A DNA stretch of 39,644 bases from Candidatus Methanoperedens nitratireducens (GCF_900196725.1 NZ_FZMP01000046.1:1-39644); one strand, 5' to 3'. Shown: positions 16,601 to 25,200, counted from the first letter of the stretch. The notes: generated by a model from the letters alone, not told the origin. A program made the numbers and translations.

Positions 16601-17066
16601 CGTTTAAATTTGCAATATTGTCGGTTAAGGTGTTATCATCACTGGAAGATTCAAGGTAGACTCCAATACGTGAGTTTGAGCTTGTAGTGGTGTTTGTAAT
16701 GTTTCCATGTACCACATTGTTGAAAGCTATACCGGTTTCCCAATTTATCACCGTAAGATTTTTTACTGTTACGTTTGTAAGAATCATTGTTGAATTAAAA
16801 ACTAACACACCGTAAGTCCCCGGTAGTTCTATGCTGTTAATCGTAAAGCCTGCCCCATCTAAGGTTACGTTGTTTGATTGAATATTGATGCATGTAGAAG
16901 TATTTGTCAAGTTCCGGTTGAGCCGATATTCGCCTTCCTGGATAATATCCCCGCAGGCATCGATTTCCGTCGCTGCGTCCGCGCCGCCCGCAAGCAGCAT
17001 TGCCAACGCCGTTGTCCAGGCTGCTATTCCAGGGACGCGCCCTCCATAAACGTTGTTTAATAACAT
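13614..17066 (-). CDS. Secreted NosD-type beta-helix protein with inserted globular domain and PGF-pre-PGF domain
   Basis: A 1150-residue surface protein. An N-terminal signal segment (hydrophobic to about residue 31, ending GGADAA) is followed by many right-handed beta-helix rungs (repeated NTANSNxxxGIYLxxSxxNTLxNN pattern, about 60-400). At about 405-600 an unrelated domain interrupts the helix (FPFMGRNITRISVNTNGLIE; FQVVMYPNGTIEWNF), resembling nidogen-like domains. The helix then resumes and ends with a NosD-like YLGGNFW cap. Later come a DMNGDGDADD calcium-type loop, a low-complexity Ser/Gly linker, a PGF-pre-PGF-like domain (SPFGTVYKNLNIWAG to FSHFAISG) and a C-terminal membrane helix. 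There are many N-glycosylation sequons. Start supported by GGTGGG three bases upstream. Ligand unknown. Confidence 0.85.
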   Translation of the reverse strand: MLLNNVYGGRVPGIAAWTTALAMLLAGGADAATEIDACGDIIQEGEYRLNRNLTNTSTCINIQSNNVTLDGAGFTINSIELPGTYGVLVFNSTMILTNVTVKNLTVINWETGIAFNNVVHGNITNTTTSSNSRIGVYLESSSDDNTLTDNIANLNGDYGIYFDSSSGSTLNNNTADLNEIHGVYFYSSDNNTLINNRASSNSNTGFYFLYSNNNTLANSTVSSNSENGIYLDFSSANTLVSNIVDSNTYKGINLIFGNRNTLINNTILNGTAGIFTGDSSSGNSIISNRIYNTTEQGIVLTQSFNGIINENNVSINSGEGFLVLQNSWNNTISNNTANSNGQCGGICLLNSSGNILTNNTANSNTIGMSLGSSGGNNLKNNIVNSNSNYGIHIYGETAMYVAEEVPFRFININVSTASTANLEDYINDYGNYTMQGGDSYFIYELPFTFPFMGRNITRISVNTNGLIELLESNEDCDFWYGCGNYGTHQNGYHIRNMDAIFASNGDLITSDSEDPYFSSKKTYLGVFNLSDKVVVEWYGFTRTDGYPYGYDILSNPVNFQVVMYPNGTIEWNFKTMSFRSYDFDMFTGAYAKEENIEIIGGYAIDTQKSLAINLSNYLPVPKYNTIKNNRLSNNSLGIYLESSNNTIYNNYFNNTNNAVASGSNSLNVTRTIGSNIIDGPYLGGNFWAHPDGTGFSQLCADANADGICDSSYMTSINNTDYLALAPFLRTTSTSIIVNTDVNANQTIKISPDESRNITNSTIELNATINAPVILKINASTDASALNATSATPVYGLDRNEKTIGRYIEVNVTGIDAVSLNFVNLTMYYTASDLDMNGDGDADDPGDLNEQTLKIYWYNPNATGDSERWKPLGPGIMPNPDYTSIGGPKVLGGERDTTADYLKVTLNHFSTFALAAEIASAGTSSSSAGNSGSSGGGGGVITLEPPGNIAAAENHEKNIIAGTPVVYTFTTPELGIYEVDVTGKESENDMSLRVEVLKGISKLVPVSPFGTVYKNLNIWAGSKRIKGAVIKFRVGNSWLNNSDFAAGDIRLLKWDGSKWTQLDTTRISGDESYVYYEATTDTFSHFAISGVKDASMPEAPAASQMTPATTSTLEVTGIPPEDAPPVSLAFIIGVFALIAIIAFLYIGKNRD

Positions 17067-17218
17067 ATTCCCACCTGTTTTTCAGGATGCAAGAAGGCAG
17101 TCCCGCTGATACGTTTTTTGAACAAGACCACCAAATCGGGCGGTTCAAGAAGTGTAAACTATTTAACATTTTCGATTAAATTTTATAATATGTTGATTTG
17201 TATTATGGATTAAATATT

Positions 17219-17236
17219 GTGTATCAGTGGATACAC
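17219..17236. repeat. Perfect 7-bp inverted repeat upstream of the beta-helix gene
   Basis: GTGTATC-AGTG-GATACAC lies in the 17067-17279 gap, about 150 bases before the beta-helix gene start and 44 bases after the ilvN stop (both leftward). It has no T-run on the minus strand, so it is a weak terminator candidate; an operator is equally possible. The rest of the gap is AT-rich and shows no gene. Confidence 0.45.
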
Positions 17237-17279
17237 TTCGAATAGAGCAAGACCACTTTTAAAGCGCGGGGTTTTAACG

Positions 17280-17783
17280 CTACGCTTTCTTCTCCGTCTG
17301 CACTACCTTAGCTCCCCTGTTCATCGCTATCTTCCCTGTCCTCACCATCTCTTTTATCCCGAACTGCCGCAGGAGCTGCTCCATCGCATTTATCTTGCTC
17401 TCATCACCCGTAACCTCGACCACGACCGATTTTATGCCCACGTCCACTATCTTCGCCCTGAATACGTCCACTATCTGCATCACTTCGGCACGGGTTGTAG
17501 AGTCAACGCCAACCTTGATAAGCGCAAGTTCCCTGTTCACCGCCTCCTCAGCAGGAAGGTCGCTTACCCGTATCACATCGATAAGCTTGTTGAGCTGTTT
17601 CATTACCTGCTCAAGCACGCGGTCATCGCCGCTCACGACTATGGTCATGCGCGAGGTATCCGGGTTCTCGGTCACACCGACAGCAAGGCTTTCGATGTTG
17701 AACCCGCGTCTTGAGAACAAACCCGCGACCCTTGTCAGGACACCGGGTCTATTTTCAACAAGTACTGCAAGCGTGCGTTTCAT
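17280..17783 (-). CDS. ilvN: Acetolactate synthase small (regulatory) subunit
   Basis: The regulatory subunit of acetohydroxyacid synthase, binding branched-chain amino acids (usually valine) and activating IlvB. At 167 residues it has the standard length. The N-terminal ACT domain begins KRTLAVLVENRPGVLTRVAGLF and continues RRGFNIESLAVG, and the C-terminal domain is present (EVMQIVDVFRAKIVDVG). ATG with GGAGTGATG upstream sits six bases after the ilvB stop, so the two are co-transcribed. It is the last gene of the M42-LeuA/CimA-IlvB-IlvN group. Confidence 0.96.
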   Translation of the reverse strand: MKRTLAVLVENRPGVLTRVAGLFSRRGFNIESLAVGVTENPDTSRMTIVVSGDDRVLEQVMKQLNKLIDVIRVSDLPAEEAVNRELALIKVGVDSTTRAEVMQIVDVFRAKIVDVGIKSVVVEVTGDESKINAMEQLLRQFGIKEMVRTGKIAMNRGAKVVQTEKKA

Positions 17784-17789
17784 AATACA

Positions 17790-19469
17790 TCACTCCAGGT
17801 CAAGTATCTCGTTGATAGCAGCGCCAGCCGGGACCATTGGCGTGACGTTCTCCTCACGCTCGACCACGAAGTCAAGAATCGCCGGTCGTTCGGATTTTAC
17901 TGCTTCCTTGATTATATCTTTCACATCGCTTTTCTTTGTCGCGCGCAGCCCCAGCGCCCCGTATGCCTCGGCAAGTTTCACGAAATCCACGCTGTCCGTG
18001 AGACAGGTCTGGGAGTAGCGCCTGTTAAAGAACAATTGCTGCCACTGCCTGACCATGCCAAGGAACCCGTTGTTCAGTATAGCCACGATAACAGGGATAT
18101 CGTTCTGGACAACCGTCGCAAGTTCCTGAGAGTTCATCTGGAAAGAGCCGTCTCCGGCAATATCTATAACCGTGGATTCGGGTTTTCCGACCTTAACGCC
18201 CATCGCTGCCGGGAATCCGTAGCCCATCGTCCCGAGCCCTCCGCTTGATATGAAGGTGCGCGGGTTCCTGTAATTGAAGAACTGGGCTGCCCACATCTGG
18301 TTCTGTCCGACCTCGGTAACGATTATCGCATCAGGGCATACCTCGCTTATCTGCTCGACAACGAACTGCGGGCGCAGGAAATCATCCTTCTTGTATGTCA
18401 GGGGATATTCTTTCTTCCACGCCGCTATTTTCTTGTTCCAGGCTTCTGTCCCGGGCTGCTCCTGCTTGACGTATTTAAGCAGGGTTTTCAGTATGTTCTT
18501 TGCATCCCCGACAATCGGCACATCAACGCGGACGTTCTTCCCTATCTCAGCCGGGTCGATATCTATATGGATAATCTTTGCATTTGGCGCGAACGCGGAT
18601 ATCTTGCCTGTAACGCGGTCGTCAAAGCGCACTCCTATCGCTATGATCAAATCCGATTCCTGGATTGCGTAATTGGCATACCTCGTCCCGTGCATGCCCA
18701 GCATCCCCAGGGACAGGGGATGGTTTGACGGGAATGCACCCATGCCCATGAGAGTGGTCGTGACAGGTGCCATTACTCCTTCGGCAAGCCCGCGAAGCTC
18801 TTCGCATGCATCCGAGAAAATTATGCCTCCCCCTACGTAGAGTATTGGCTTCTCAGCATGAAGGATCAGGGATGCCGCCTTTTTAATCTGCTGTTCATTC
18901 CCAACATATGTTGGTTTATATCCGCGCAGTTTTACTTCCTTCGGATATTCAAATTCTATGAGTTCGACCTGGGTATCCTTGGGTATATCAATAAGTACTG
19001 GTCCGGGACGCCCGGTCCTGGCTATATAGAAGGCTTCCTTGAAGATTCCCGGAATGTCTTTCGCATCCTGTACAAGGTAATTATGTTTTGTGATCGGAAG
19101 GGTTATTCCGGTGATGTTCGCCTCCTGGAACGCATCGTTACCTATCATAGACCGCGGGACCTGCCCTGTTATGGCTACTATCGGCACTGAGTCCATATAA
19201 GCAGTGGCAATACCTGTTACAAGGTTCGTAGCACCGGGTCCTGATGTGGCAAGACATACACCTACCTTTCCCGTGGCTCTTGCATAGCCATCGGCGGCAT
19301 GCGCCGCAGCCTGCTCATGCCTTACAAGTATGTGCCTTATATCCGCATCGTAGAGTTCGTCGTACAGGGGCAGCACCTGTCCCCCGGGGTAGCCGAAGAT
19401 GACATCCACACCTTCCTGAGCCAGTGATTCTATGACAGCCTTTGCGCCGGGTATCTTTGTTTTAGCCAT
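17790..19469 (-). CDS. ilvB: Acetolactate synthase large (catalytic) subunit
   Basis: Thiamine-diphosphate-dependent condensation of pyruvate with pyruvate or 2-oxobutyrate, the first common step to valine, leucine and isoleucine. With ATG 19469 it is 559 residues; this start is preferred to GTG 19478 because AGGTG, the probable ribosome site, overlaps that GTG. The catalytic Glu is in [17 protein letters not shown]. The thiamine-diphosphate motif is [12 protein letters not shown] to ILNNGFLG, and FAD/central-domain motifs are in place. A TATA-like stretch (ATTTATACAATATT, minus strand) in the spacer from the synthase gene may give a second promoter. Confidence 0.96.
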   Translation of the reverse strand: MAKTKIPGAKAVIESLAQEGVDVIFGYPGGQVLPLYDELYDADIRHILVRHEQAAAHAADGYARATGKVGVCLATSGPGATNLVTGIATAYMDSVPIVAITGQVPRSMIGNDAFQEANITGITLPITKHNYLVQDAKDIPGIFKEAFYIARTGRPGPVLIDIPKDTQVELIEFEYPKEVKLRGYKPTYVGNEQQIKKAASLILHAEKPILYVGGGIIFSDACEELRGLAEGVMAPVTTTLMGMGAFPSNHPLSLGMLGMHGTRYANYAIQESDLIIAIGVRFDDRVTGKISAFAPNAKIIHIDIDPAEIGKNVRVDVPIVGDAKNILKTLLKYVKQEQPGTEAWNKKIAAWKKEYPLTYKKDDFLRPQFVVEQISEVCPDAIIVTEVGQNQMWAAQFFNYRNPRTFISSGGLGTMGYGFPAAMGVKVGKPESTVIDIAGDGSFQMNSQELATVVQNDIPVIVAILNNGFLGMVRQWQQLFFNRRYSQTCLTDSVDFVKLAEAYGALGLRATKKSDVKDIIKEAVKSERPAILDFVVEREENVTPMVPAGAAINEILDLE

Positions 19470-19511
19470 AACGTTCACCTTTAAAACTGATTAATATTGT
19501 ATAAATATTTC

Positions 19512-21024
19512 CTATGATTTCCTGTTCTGCTCCTGCTGTATCAGCCTGTTTATGCCTTCCAGTACTGCCTCCACCGAAGCCATTATTATATCGGTACGCG
19601 CGCCGCGGGCTGTTATTGTCTTACCGCCTTTGCTGAGCTTGACCCATACTTCGACAAGCGCATCTGTCCCGCCTGTTATTGCATCCACATGGTACTCATC
19701 AAGCTGAACATCTGCAACGCCTGATACGGCTTTTCTCAGGGCATTGATGGCAGCATCAACAGGTCCCGTGCCTACGCCTGCCTCTACAACATGGTTTCCG
19801 TTAACCTTCAGCCTGATCGATGCTGTGGGCATCACAGTATTGCCCGCTACGACAGTAAGCTCTTCAAGCCTGACCTTGGCTTCCTGGTATATCCCAAGCA
19901 CCGTCTCTGCAATCGTCTGAAGATCAGCGTCCGTGACCCGCTTCCCTTTATCGCCGAGTTCCTTCATGCGGACAACGATATCATCTATTTGTTTTTCACT
20001 GGCTGAAAGCCCCAGTTCTTTTAACGCAAGAACCACGGAGCTTCTGCCTGCATGCTTCCCGAGAACAATCCGCCGTTCACGCCCTACAAGTTCAGGCGTA
20101 ATAGGCTCGTAGGTCGCGGTATTTGCAAGAAGCCCGTGGACATGGATGCCAGCCTCGTGAGTGAAGGCATTACCTCCTACGATTGCTTTGTTCGGAGCCA
20201 CAGGAATCCCGCTTAGCCTGCTCACAAGACGCGAGGTAGTGTATAAACCCTTTATATCTATCTTTGTTTTTTGCTTGTATAAAGAATAAAGTACCATCAC
20301 CACTTCTTCAAGCGAGGTGTTACCAGCCCGCTCTCCGATACCGTTAATAGTAACATGCGCTTCCCTCGCCCCGGCACGCAATGCTGCAACAGTATTGGCT
20401 GTAGCCATCCCGAAATCGTTGTGGCAGTGTATGCTTATCGGAGCGCGCAGTTGAGACAGGTCGCTGAAGATATCGTATGCCCTTTCCGGGGTAAGAATCC
20501 CGACGGTATCGCAGAAGCACAGCCTGTCCGCGCCTGCATCTATTCCAGCGTTGTATACGGATTTCAGGTACTCTAAATCTGCCCGGGATGCATCTTCCCC
20601 GCTGAGTTCCACAAGCAACCCGTGCGATTTCGCATACTCTGTCATCTCGACTGCCATTTCGCGCACTGCCTCGCGGTCTTTTTTCAGCTTTTCCTGTATA
20701 TGGAGGTCTGAAACGGGTACTACAAGGTGAATGGAGGCTACGTCGCAGCCGATTGCAGCATCGATATCTTCCTTTCTTATGCGGCAGTAGCTGCAAATCT
20801 CTGCATTTAACCCCTCGCCTGCTATTCTTTTAATAGCCTCGCGCTCGCCATCAGATGTAATAGCAGAGCCAGCCTCGATAATGTCCACTCCAAGGCTGTC
20901 GATTTTCTTTGCGATCAACAACTTGCTCTCTGTTGTTAGCGAAACTCCGGGTGTCTGTTCACCGTCTCTCAGAGTTGTGTCCAGTATTTTTATACCGTTA
21001 AATAAAGCGATCCCTTCTATTCAT
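19512..21024 (-). CDS. 2-isopropylmalate/citramalate synthase family protein, 5' end disrupted
   Basis: A Claisen-type synthase condensing acetyl-CoA with 2-oxoisovalerate (LeuA) or pyruvate (CimA). The catalytic start motif [17 protein letters not shown] is encoded at about 20935-20990, and [30 protein letters not shown] and a complete C-terminal allosteric domain follow. No ATG, GTG or TTG precedes the catalytic motif in this frame before a TGA. An ATG at 21024 with GGTGA upstream reads MNRRDRFI then stops; losing one base in TTTATTTAAC (about 20997-21004) would join it as [20 protein letters not shown]. The first in-frame start codon as written (TTG 20921) would lose the catalytic motif. 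Position with ilvBN fits either product. Confidence 0.88.
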
Positions 21025-21028
21025 TATA

Positions 21029-21042
21029 TCACCGATTGGTGA
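21029..21042 (-). promoter_or_regulatory. Possible hairpin covering the ribosome site of the LeuA/CimA gene
   Basis: On the minus strand the sequence TCACC-AATC-GGTGA ends six bases before ATG 21024. The downstream arm GGTGA is the probable ribosome-binding site, and the upstream arm is its exact complement with a four-base loop. This could limit translation unless the upstream M42 gene (stop 21063) is being translated. Only five pairs, so chance is possible. Confidence 0.35.
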
Positions 21043-21062
21043 GCCTTTAAGATAGCTTCATA

Positions 21063-22112
21063 TTAGAAAAATCTATCTACAACCTCAACCGCCCGTGCGA
21101 TTAACTCGGCGCTTTTCTTAAGGTCGCTCATGCTCAGCACGGATACAGGCGTGTGGATGTACCGCGTGGGCATGCTTATGACGCCAGTCGGGATGCCTTC
21201 TTTCGTAAGGTGTATCGCTGATGCGTCCGTTGTACCGCCGCTGCCAACCTCAAGCTGGTAGGGGATGTTATTGGATTCAGCAGCCTCTTTTAACCATTTC
21301 AGGACTGATTCGGGGACTATTATCCCCCGCCCATCCGCATCGCTTACTGTAACAGATGGTCCTTTCCCCATCTCGATGGCTGAGTCCTTTTTTTCAATGC
21401 CCGGATGGTCGCCTGTTATGGTAACATCTGTCGCCAGCGCCACGTCAGGGTTCAACCCGAAGGCTGAAGTCTTTGCCCCTTTTAATCCTACCTCTTCCTG
21501 TACTGTGAAAACAGCATGGACTGTAGCCTTTACATTTTTCATCTGCGAAAGTGCCTCGATGAGCATCGCACATCCTGCACGGTTATCAAAAGCCTTGCCC
21601 GTTACCCTGTCGTTGCCAAGGGATTTAAACTCCGCATCCGAGGTAACAGGTGTTCCCGCCCTTACGCCCATCCTGTCCGCATCATCCTTGCTTGTAGCGC
21701 CAAAGTCGATGAACATATCCTCAGCCTTGATTATTTTGTTCTTTTCTTCCTCTTTAATGGCATGGGGAGGTTTTGAGCCGAGCACTCCGCAGAGCTGCCC
21801 GTTCTCCGTATGCAGTATCATTCTCTGGTTAAGAAGCGTCTGGTCAAACCATCCGCCCGTCTTTGTGAATCTGGCAAAGCCTTTATCATCAACGTATTTT
21901 ACCATGAGCCCTATCTCATCCATGTGCGCTGCGAGCATAACCGCAGGCGAGCCACCTTTTTTCGTGGCGATGAGGTTCCCCATTTTGTCCGTTCTTATTT
22001 CATCAACATAAGGTTTTACTTCTTCCTCAATGATCTGCCTGATATTTCCTTCATAGCCTGAGACGCCGTGCGCGTTGGACAATCGTTCAAGAAGAGATTT
22101 TAGGTCGCTCAT
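21063..22112 (-). CDS. M42-family metalloaminopeptidase (glutamyl aminopeptidase-like)
   Basis: A di-metal aminopeptidase of the tetrahedral TET type, acting on short peptides in the cytoplasm. Metal and catalytic motifs are present: AAHMDEIG (His63, Asp65), FDNRAGC (metal Asp), QEEVGLKGA (catalytic and metal Glu), ATDVT (metal Asp) and a late IHTPVSVLS (metal His). With ATG at 22112 it is 349 residues, the usual size; GTGAGA just upstream is an acceptable ribosome site, and an upstream GTG at 22121 is less likely. It precedes the LeuA/CimA gene by 38 bases. Substrate specificity within the family cannot be assigned. Confidence 0.92.
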   Translation of the reverse strand: MSDLKSLLERLSNAHGVSGYEGNIRQIIEEEVKPYVDEIRTDKMGNLIATKKGGSPAVMLAAHMDEIGLMVKYVDDKGFARFTKTGGWFDQTLLNQRMILHTENGQLCGVLGSKPPHAIKEEEKNKIIKAEDMFIDFGATSKDDADRMGVRAGTPVTSDAEFKSLGNDRVTGKAFDNRAGCAMLIEALSQMKNVKATVHAVFTVQEEVGLKGAKTSAFGLNPDVALATDVTITGDHPGIEKKDSAIEMGKGPSVTVSDADGRGIIVPESVLKWLKEAAESNNIPYQLEVGSGGTTDASAIHLTKEGIPTGVISMPTRYIHTPVSVLSMSDLKKSAELIARAVEVVDRFF

Positions 22113-22189
22113 AATTCTCACGCGGTTCTAATGGCAGGGGAGAGTAATTAAGGTATTGGAAAAAATAGAATTTGGGTATAGTCCCATGA

Positions 22190-23167
22190 CTACGTTAATT
22201 TACCCGGATCCATCACACCGGTCAGCACAGCCGTTACCCTGACATGACCTGCAAGGGATTCATCCACTTTCGCGCCCCATATTATGCGTCCCGTATTCGG
22301 CGCTTTCTGTAGGATGAGTTCACCTGCCTGCGTGACCTCCCCAAGCGTCATGTCCACGCCGCCCGCGATGTGTATCAGGACTCCGTAGGTCGAGGAAAGA
22401 TCGGATACATCAAGAAGCGGTGTGGAAAGCGCCTGCTCGACTGCTTTCTGGATGCGGTTCTCACCCTCTGCGTCCCCAAAGCCTATGGCTGATACCCCGC
22501 CCCTCTCGACAACGCTTCGCAGGTCTGAGTAGTCAAGGTTCACAAGACTGGGCTGTGTTATCGTTTCGGTTATGTTCTTGATAAAGTTACCCACGAATTC
22601 GTTCGCCACGGCAAAGCCCTCGCGAAGCGGCATGTTGCCCGCTATGTTCCTGAGCCTTGAATTATCTATCGCAACAAGGGAGTCGCACCTGTTTGCAAGA
22701 GGCTTTACCCCGACGATCGCTTTTTTGCGCCTTAATACCTCATAACCGAACGGTAACATGACGCATCCTACCGTGAGAATTCCAGCCTCGCGTGTCGCCT
22801 CGGCGATAACGGGCGCTGCACCTGTACCTGAGCCGCCCCCCATGCCTGCTATTAAAAATATGAGGTTTGAGTCCTTAAGCTCCTGGATTATTTCCTTTAT
22901 GTTCTCCCTGGCAGCTTCAGTGCCCCTCTCAGCGAAACCGCCGCAGCCTTTCCCCCTGTAGGTCTGCTCTCCCATAAGGATTTTCACATCGGCTTTTACG
23001 CCCATAAGATGCGTCGCATCGGTATCTGCCGCGATTATCTTGCTTCCCAGTAATTCTTTCTGTGCCATCCATGAAACTATGTTGCATCCCGCGCCGCCAA
23101 GACCGATTATTGCTACTGTGGGCTTTGCCGCTTTTGCGAGTTCGATGATCCTTGAGTCAAGTGTCAT
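22190..23167 (-). CDS. ftsZ: Cell-division GTPase FtsZ
   Basis: Tubulin-fold GTPase forming the division ring. The N-terminal IIGLGGAGCN is the first nucleotide contact, the tubulin signature reads GMGGGSGTG (residues 108-116) and the T7 loop is NLDYSDL with Asn210, Asp212 and Asp215, so GTP hydrolysis should be intact. The signature has Ser where most FtsZ have Thr. The 325-residue protein ends shortly after the second core domain and lacks the usual extended C-terminal tail. ATG 23167 is favoured over GTG 23176 since GTGAT lies upstream. A TATA stretch near 23203-23218 (minus strand) serves it. It diverges from ycaO. Confidence 0.93.
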   Translation of the reverse strand: MTLDSRIIELAKAAKPTVAIIGLGGAGCNIVSWMAQKELLGSKIIAADTDATHLMGVKADVKILMGEQTYRGKGCGGFAERGTEAARENIKEIIQELKDSNLIFLIAGMGGGSGTGAAPVIAEATREAGILTVGCVMLPFGYEVLRRKKAIVGVKPLANRCDSLVAIDNSRLRNIAGNMPLREGFAVANEFVGNFIKNITETITQPSLVNLDYSDLRSVVERGGVSAIGFGDAEGENRIQKAVEQALSTPLLDVSDLSSTYGVLIHIAGGVDMTLGEVTQAGELILQKAPNTGRIIWGAKVDESLAGHVRVTAVLTGVMDPGKLT

Positions 23168-23250
23168 TATAATCACTCTTTTTGTCTTTTTGTACTAAGA
23201 CGTCCTTATATTATATCCTTCATAATATTATATTTATCTCCTTTATCGCA

Positions 23251-23262
23251 ACCTATATAACC
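23251..23262 (+). promoter_or_regulatory. TATA box of ycaO-tfuA
   Basis: ACCTATATAACC is centred 30 bases before the ycaO ATG at 23286, and there is no ribosome site before that ATG. Spacing fits a leaderless or near-leaderless archaeal transcript. The 118-base spacer to ftsZ also carries the divergent ftsZ promoter. Confidence 0.55.
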
Positions 23263-23285
23263 CATACCCAATAAGATTGCAAAAA

Positions 23286-24524
23286 ATGAGCAAAATAACC
23301 CTTGACCCGACTATCAGGTACCTAGAAGGAACGCAGCGAGTCTTCTCCCCCGAGACTACGCTTGAGAAAACGACAAAGCTTCTCCCTAACATTGGCGTGA
23401 CGCGCATCGCCAATATCACAGATCTTGACCGCGTCGGCATCCCTGTATTCTCAGCCATAAGACCAAGCGCAGCAGCCGGTGCCATATCCATATATTCGGG
23501 AAAAGGCGTAAGTGAGACCAATGCAAGGATATCAGCCATCATGGAGAGTTTTGAGCGCTGCCTTGCAGAGCAGCCTGAGGTCAGCATCAACCTGAGCGGC
23601 ATCGAACTGAATGCAGAACGGGTGGTCGATACCTATGAGAGCCTGAGTGAAAGCTACCCGACTCTATACCCCGGTACCCTTCTTTTACCCCAGCCTGTGG
23701 CTGAGTTCACAAGCCTTGAATGGGTCATGGGGTACGATATCATGAACGACGTTGAGGTATTTGTACCTGCAAATGCTGTTTTCCATCCGTATAACCCCTT
23801 TAACGGGAACAAGCTTTTCAGGAGCAATACCAACGGGCTTGCCTCCGGGAATACGATCGAGGAGGCGGTACTTCACGGCTTGCTTGAGGTGATTGAAAGG
23901 GATGCCCTGAGCATTGCGGAGTACACCCGCAATCCCGGAAAGCAGATCGAGCTTTCAGAAAGTGATGGCTTGAATTACGAACTGAAGAGGCGCATGGAAG
24001 AAGCCGGGCTCAAGGTCAAGCTCTGGCTGCTTGATTCGGATGTTGATATTCCCACGGTCGTTGCTGCGCTTGATGATACGGTCCTGAAAGACCCGGCGCT
24101 CATGGTCATGGGTGCAGGGGCGCACCTTGACCCTGCAATAGCGATTACAAGGGCGCTTACCGAGGCTGCACAGAGCCGCGTAGTGCAGATACACGGTGCG
24201 CGCGAGGATACGGACCGGGAGCGCGTGGTGCGCACGTTCGGCTATGAACACATGAAAAAGCTCAACAGCTACTGGTATGAGGAGCTTCCACCTGTGCGGA
24301 TGGATGAGCTGGAGGACAGTTCAAGTGACACGCCTGCCGCCAATATCGGAACTGTACTTGAGCGCCTCGAAGGCATCGCTGACGGAGCCATAATAGTTGA
24401 CCTCTCAAGAGGCGTGGAAATCCCCGTGATCAGGGCGATGATCCCCATGTTCGAACAATATACGCTTGACCGCGAGAGGAAAGGGGAGCGCATCAAGAAA
24501 CGGAAGAAGAGAGTGTCGCGATGA
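23286..24524 (+). CDS. ycaO: YcaO-domain thioamidation enzyme
   Basis: YcaO enzymes activate a peptide amide by phosphorylation. With TfuA in methanogens they install thioglycine in the alpha subunit of methyl-coenzyme M reductase, a role shown genetically in Methanosarcina. The 412-residue protein has the family segments RIANITDLDRVGIPVF, ESFERC (ATP/Mg glutamates near residue 90), NGLASGNTIEEAVLHGLLEV with IERDA, and a late LTEAAQSR. ATG 23286 is chosen over an in-frame TTG at 23277 because of promoter spacing. Its stop overlaps the tfuA start (ATGA). The pairing makes the McrA-modifying role likely, but no mcr gene is in the window. Confidence 0.92.
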   Translation: MSKITLDPTIRYLEGTQRVFSPETTLEKTTKLLPNIGVTRIANITDLDRVGIPVFSAIRPSAAAGAISIYSGKGVSETNARISAIMESFERCLAEQPEVSINLSGIELNAERVVDTYESLSESYPTLYPGTLLLPQPVAEFTSLEWVMGYDIMNDVEVFVPANAVFHPYNPFNGNKLFRSNTNGLASGNTIEEAVLHGLLEVIERDALSIAEYTRNPGKQIELSESDGLNYELKRRMEEAGLKVKLWLLDSDVDIPTVVAALDDTVLKDPALMVMGAGAHLDPAIAITRALTEAAQSRVVQIHGAREDTDRERVVRTFGYEHMKKLNSYWYEELPPVRMDELEDSSSDTPAANIGTVLERLEGIADGAIIVDLSRGVEIPVIRAMIPMFEQYTLDRERKGERIKKRKKRVSR

Positions 24525-25183
24525 GAGCCGTGGTCTATACAGGCACGAGCATAAACCACAGCGATGCGATGAAGATACTTGAAGCTGAATACCGCCCGCC
24601 CGTAAGGCGCGATGATATCAGGAAACTCATGAAGTCGCCACCTGAAATAATCGGGATAATCGACGGGGTATTTTTTGACAGCGCTGCGGTGGCGCACCGC
24701 GAGATAATCGAGGCGCTGAGGGGCAGCGTAATAGTGGTCGGTGGAGGAAGTATGGGTGCGCTTCGCGCTTCCGAGCTTGAGCCCTACGGCATGATAGGTG
24801 TCGGGAGAGTATATGAAATGTACAGGAGCGGTGCTGTAGAATCTGATGATGAGGTCGCTGTGACCTTTAACGATGAAACGATGGAAGCGCTGTCCTTACC
24901 GCTTGTGAACATCAGGCTAACGGTTAAAGCTATGCAGGAGGCAGGGGTTTTGACCGGGGAGCAGGCTTCTGCTGTCGTGGATGTTACACGGAAATTATTT
25001 TATCCTGACAGGAATTATCGGAATATTGCAGGTGAATGCATTAAAAAAGGGGTTATTGGAGATAAAGAGAAGGATAAGCTGCTTGGAGATTTCAGGAATT
25101 ATGAGGTGGACGTGAAGCGGGAGGATGCGGTGCTGGTGCTGGAAAGGATAAAAAATATAATACAATCACTGGCAGTAGAATGA
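24521..25183 (+). CDS. tfuA: TfuA-like protein, partner of YcaO
   Basis: The 220-residue TfuA core protein is the standard companion of methanogen YcaO and is thought to deliver sulfur or assist thioamide formation. Typical features are an N-terminal VVYTGTSINHSDAMKILEA, IIGIIDGVFFDSAAVAHREI (about 43-62) and the signature VVGGGSMGALRASELEPYGMIGVGRVY (about 71-97). It is translationally coupled to ycaO by a four-base overlap. The transcript appears to end at the hairpin at 25201-25230. Confidence 0.92.
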   Translation: MRAVVYTGTSINHSDAMKILEAEYRPPVRRDDIRKLMKSPPEIIGIIDGVFFDSAAVAHREIIEALRGSVIVVGGGSMGALRASELEPYGMIGVGRVYEMYRSGAVESDDEVAVTFNDETMEALSLPLVNIRLTVKAMQEAGVLTGEQASAVVDVTRKLFYPDRNYRNIAGECIKKGVIGDKEKDKLLGDFRNYEVDVKREDAVLVLERIKNIIQSLAVE

Positions 25184-25200
25184 GTTCTGGTTAAAAAGAG

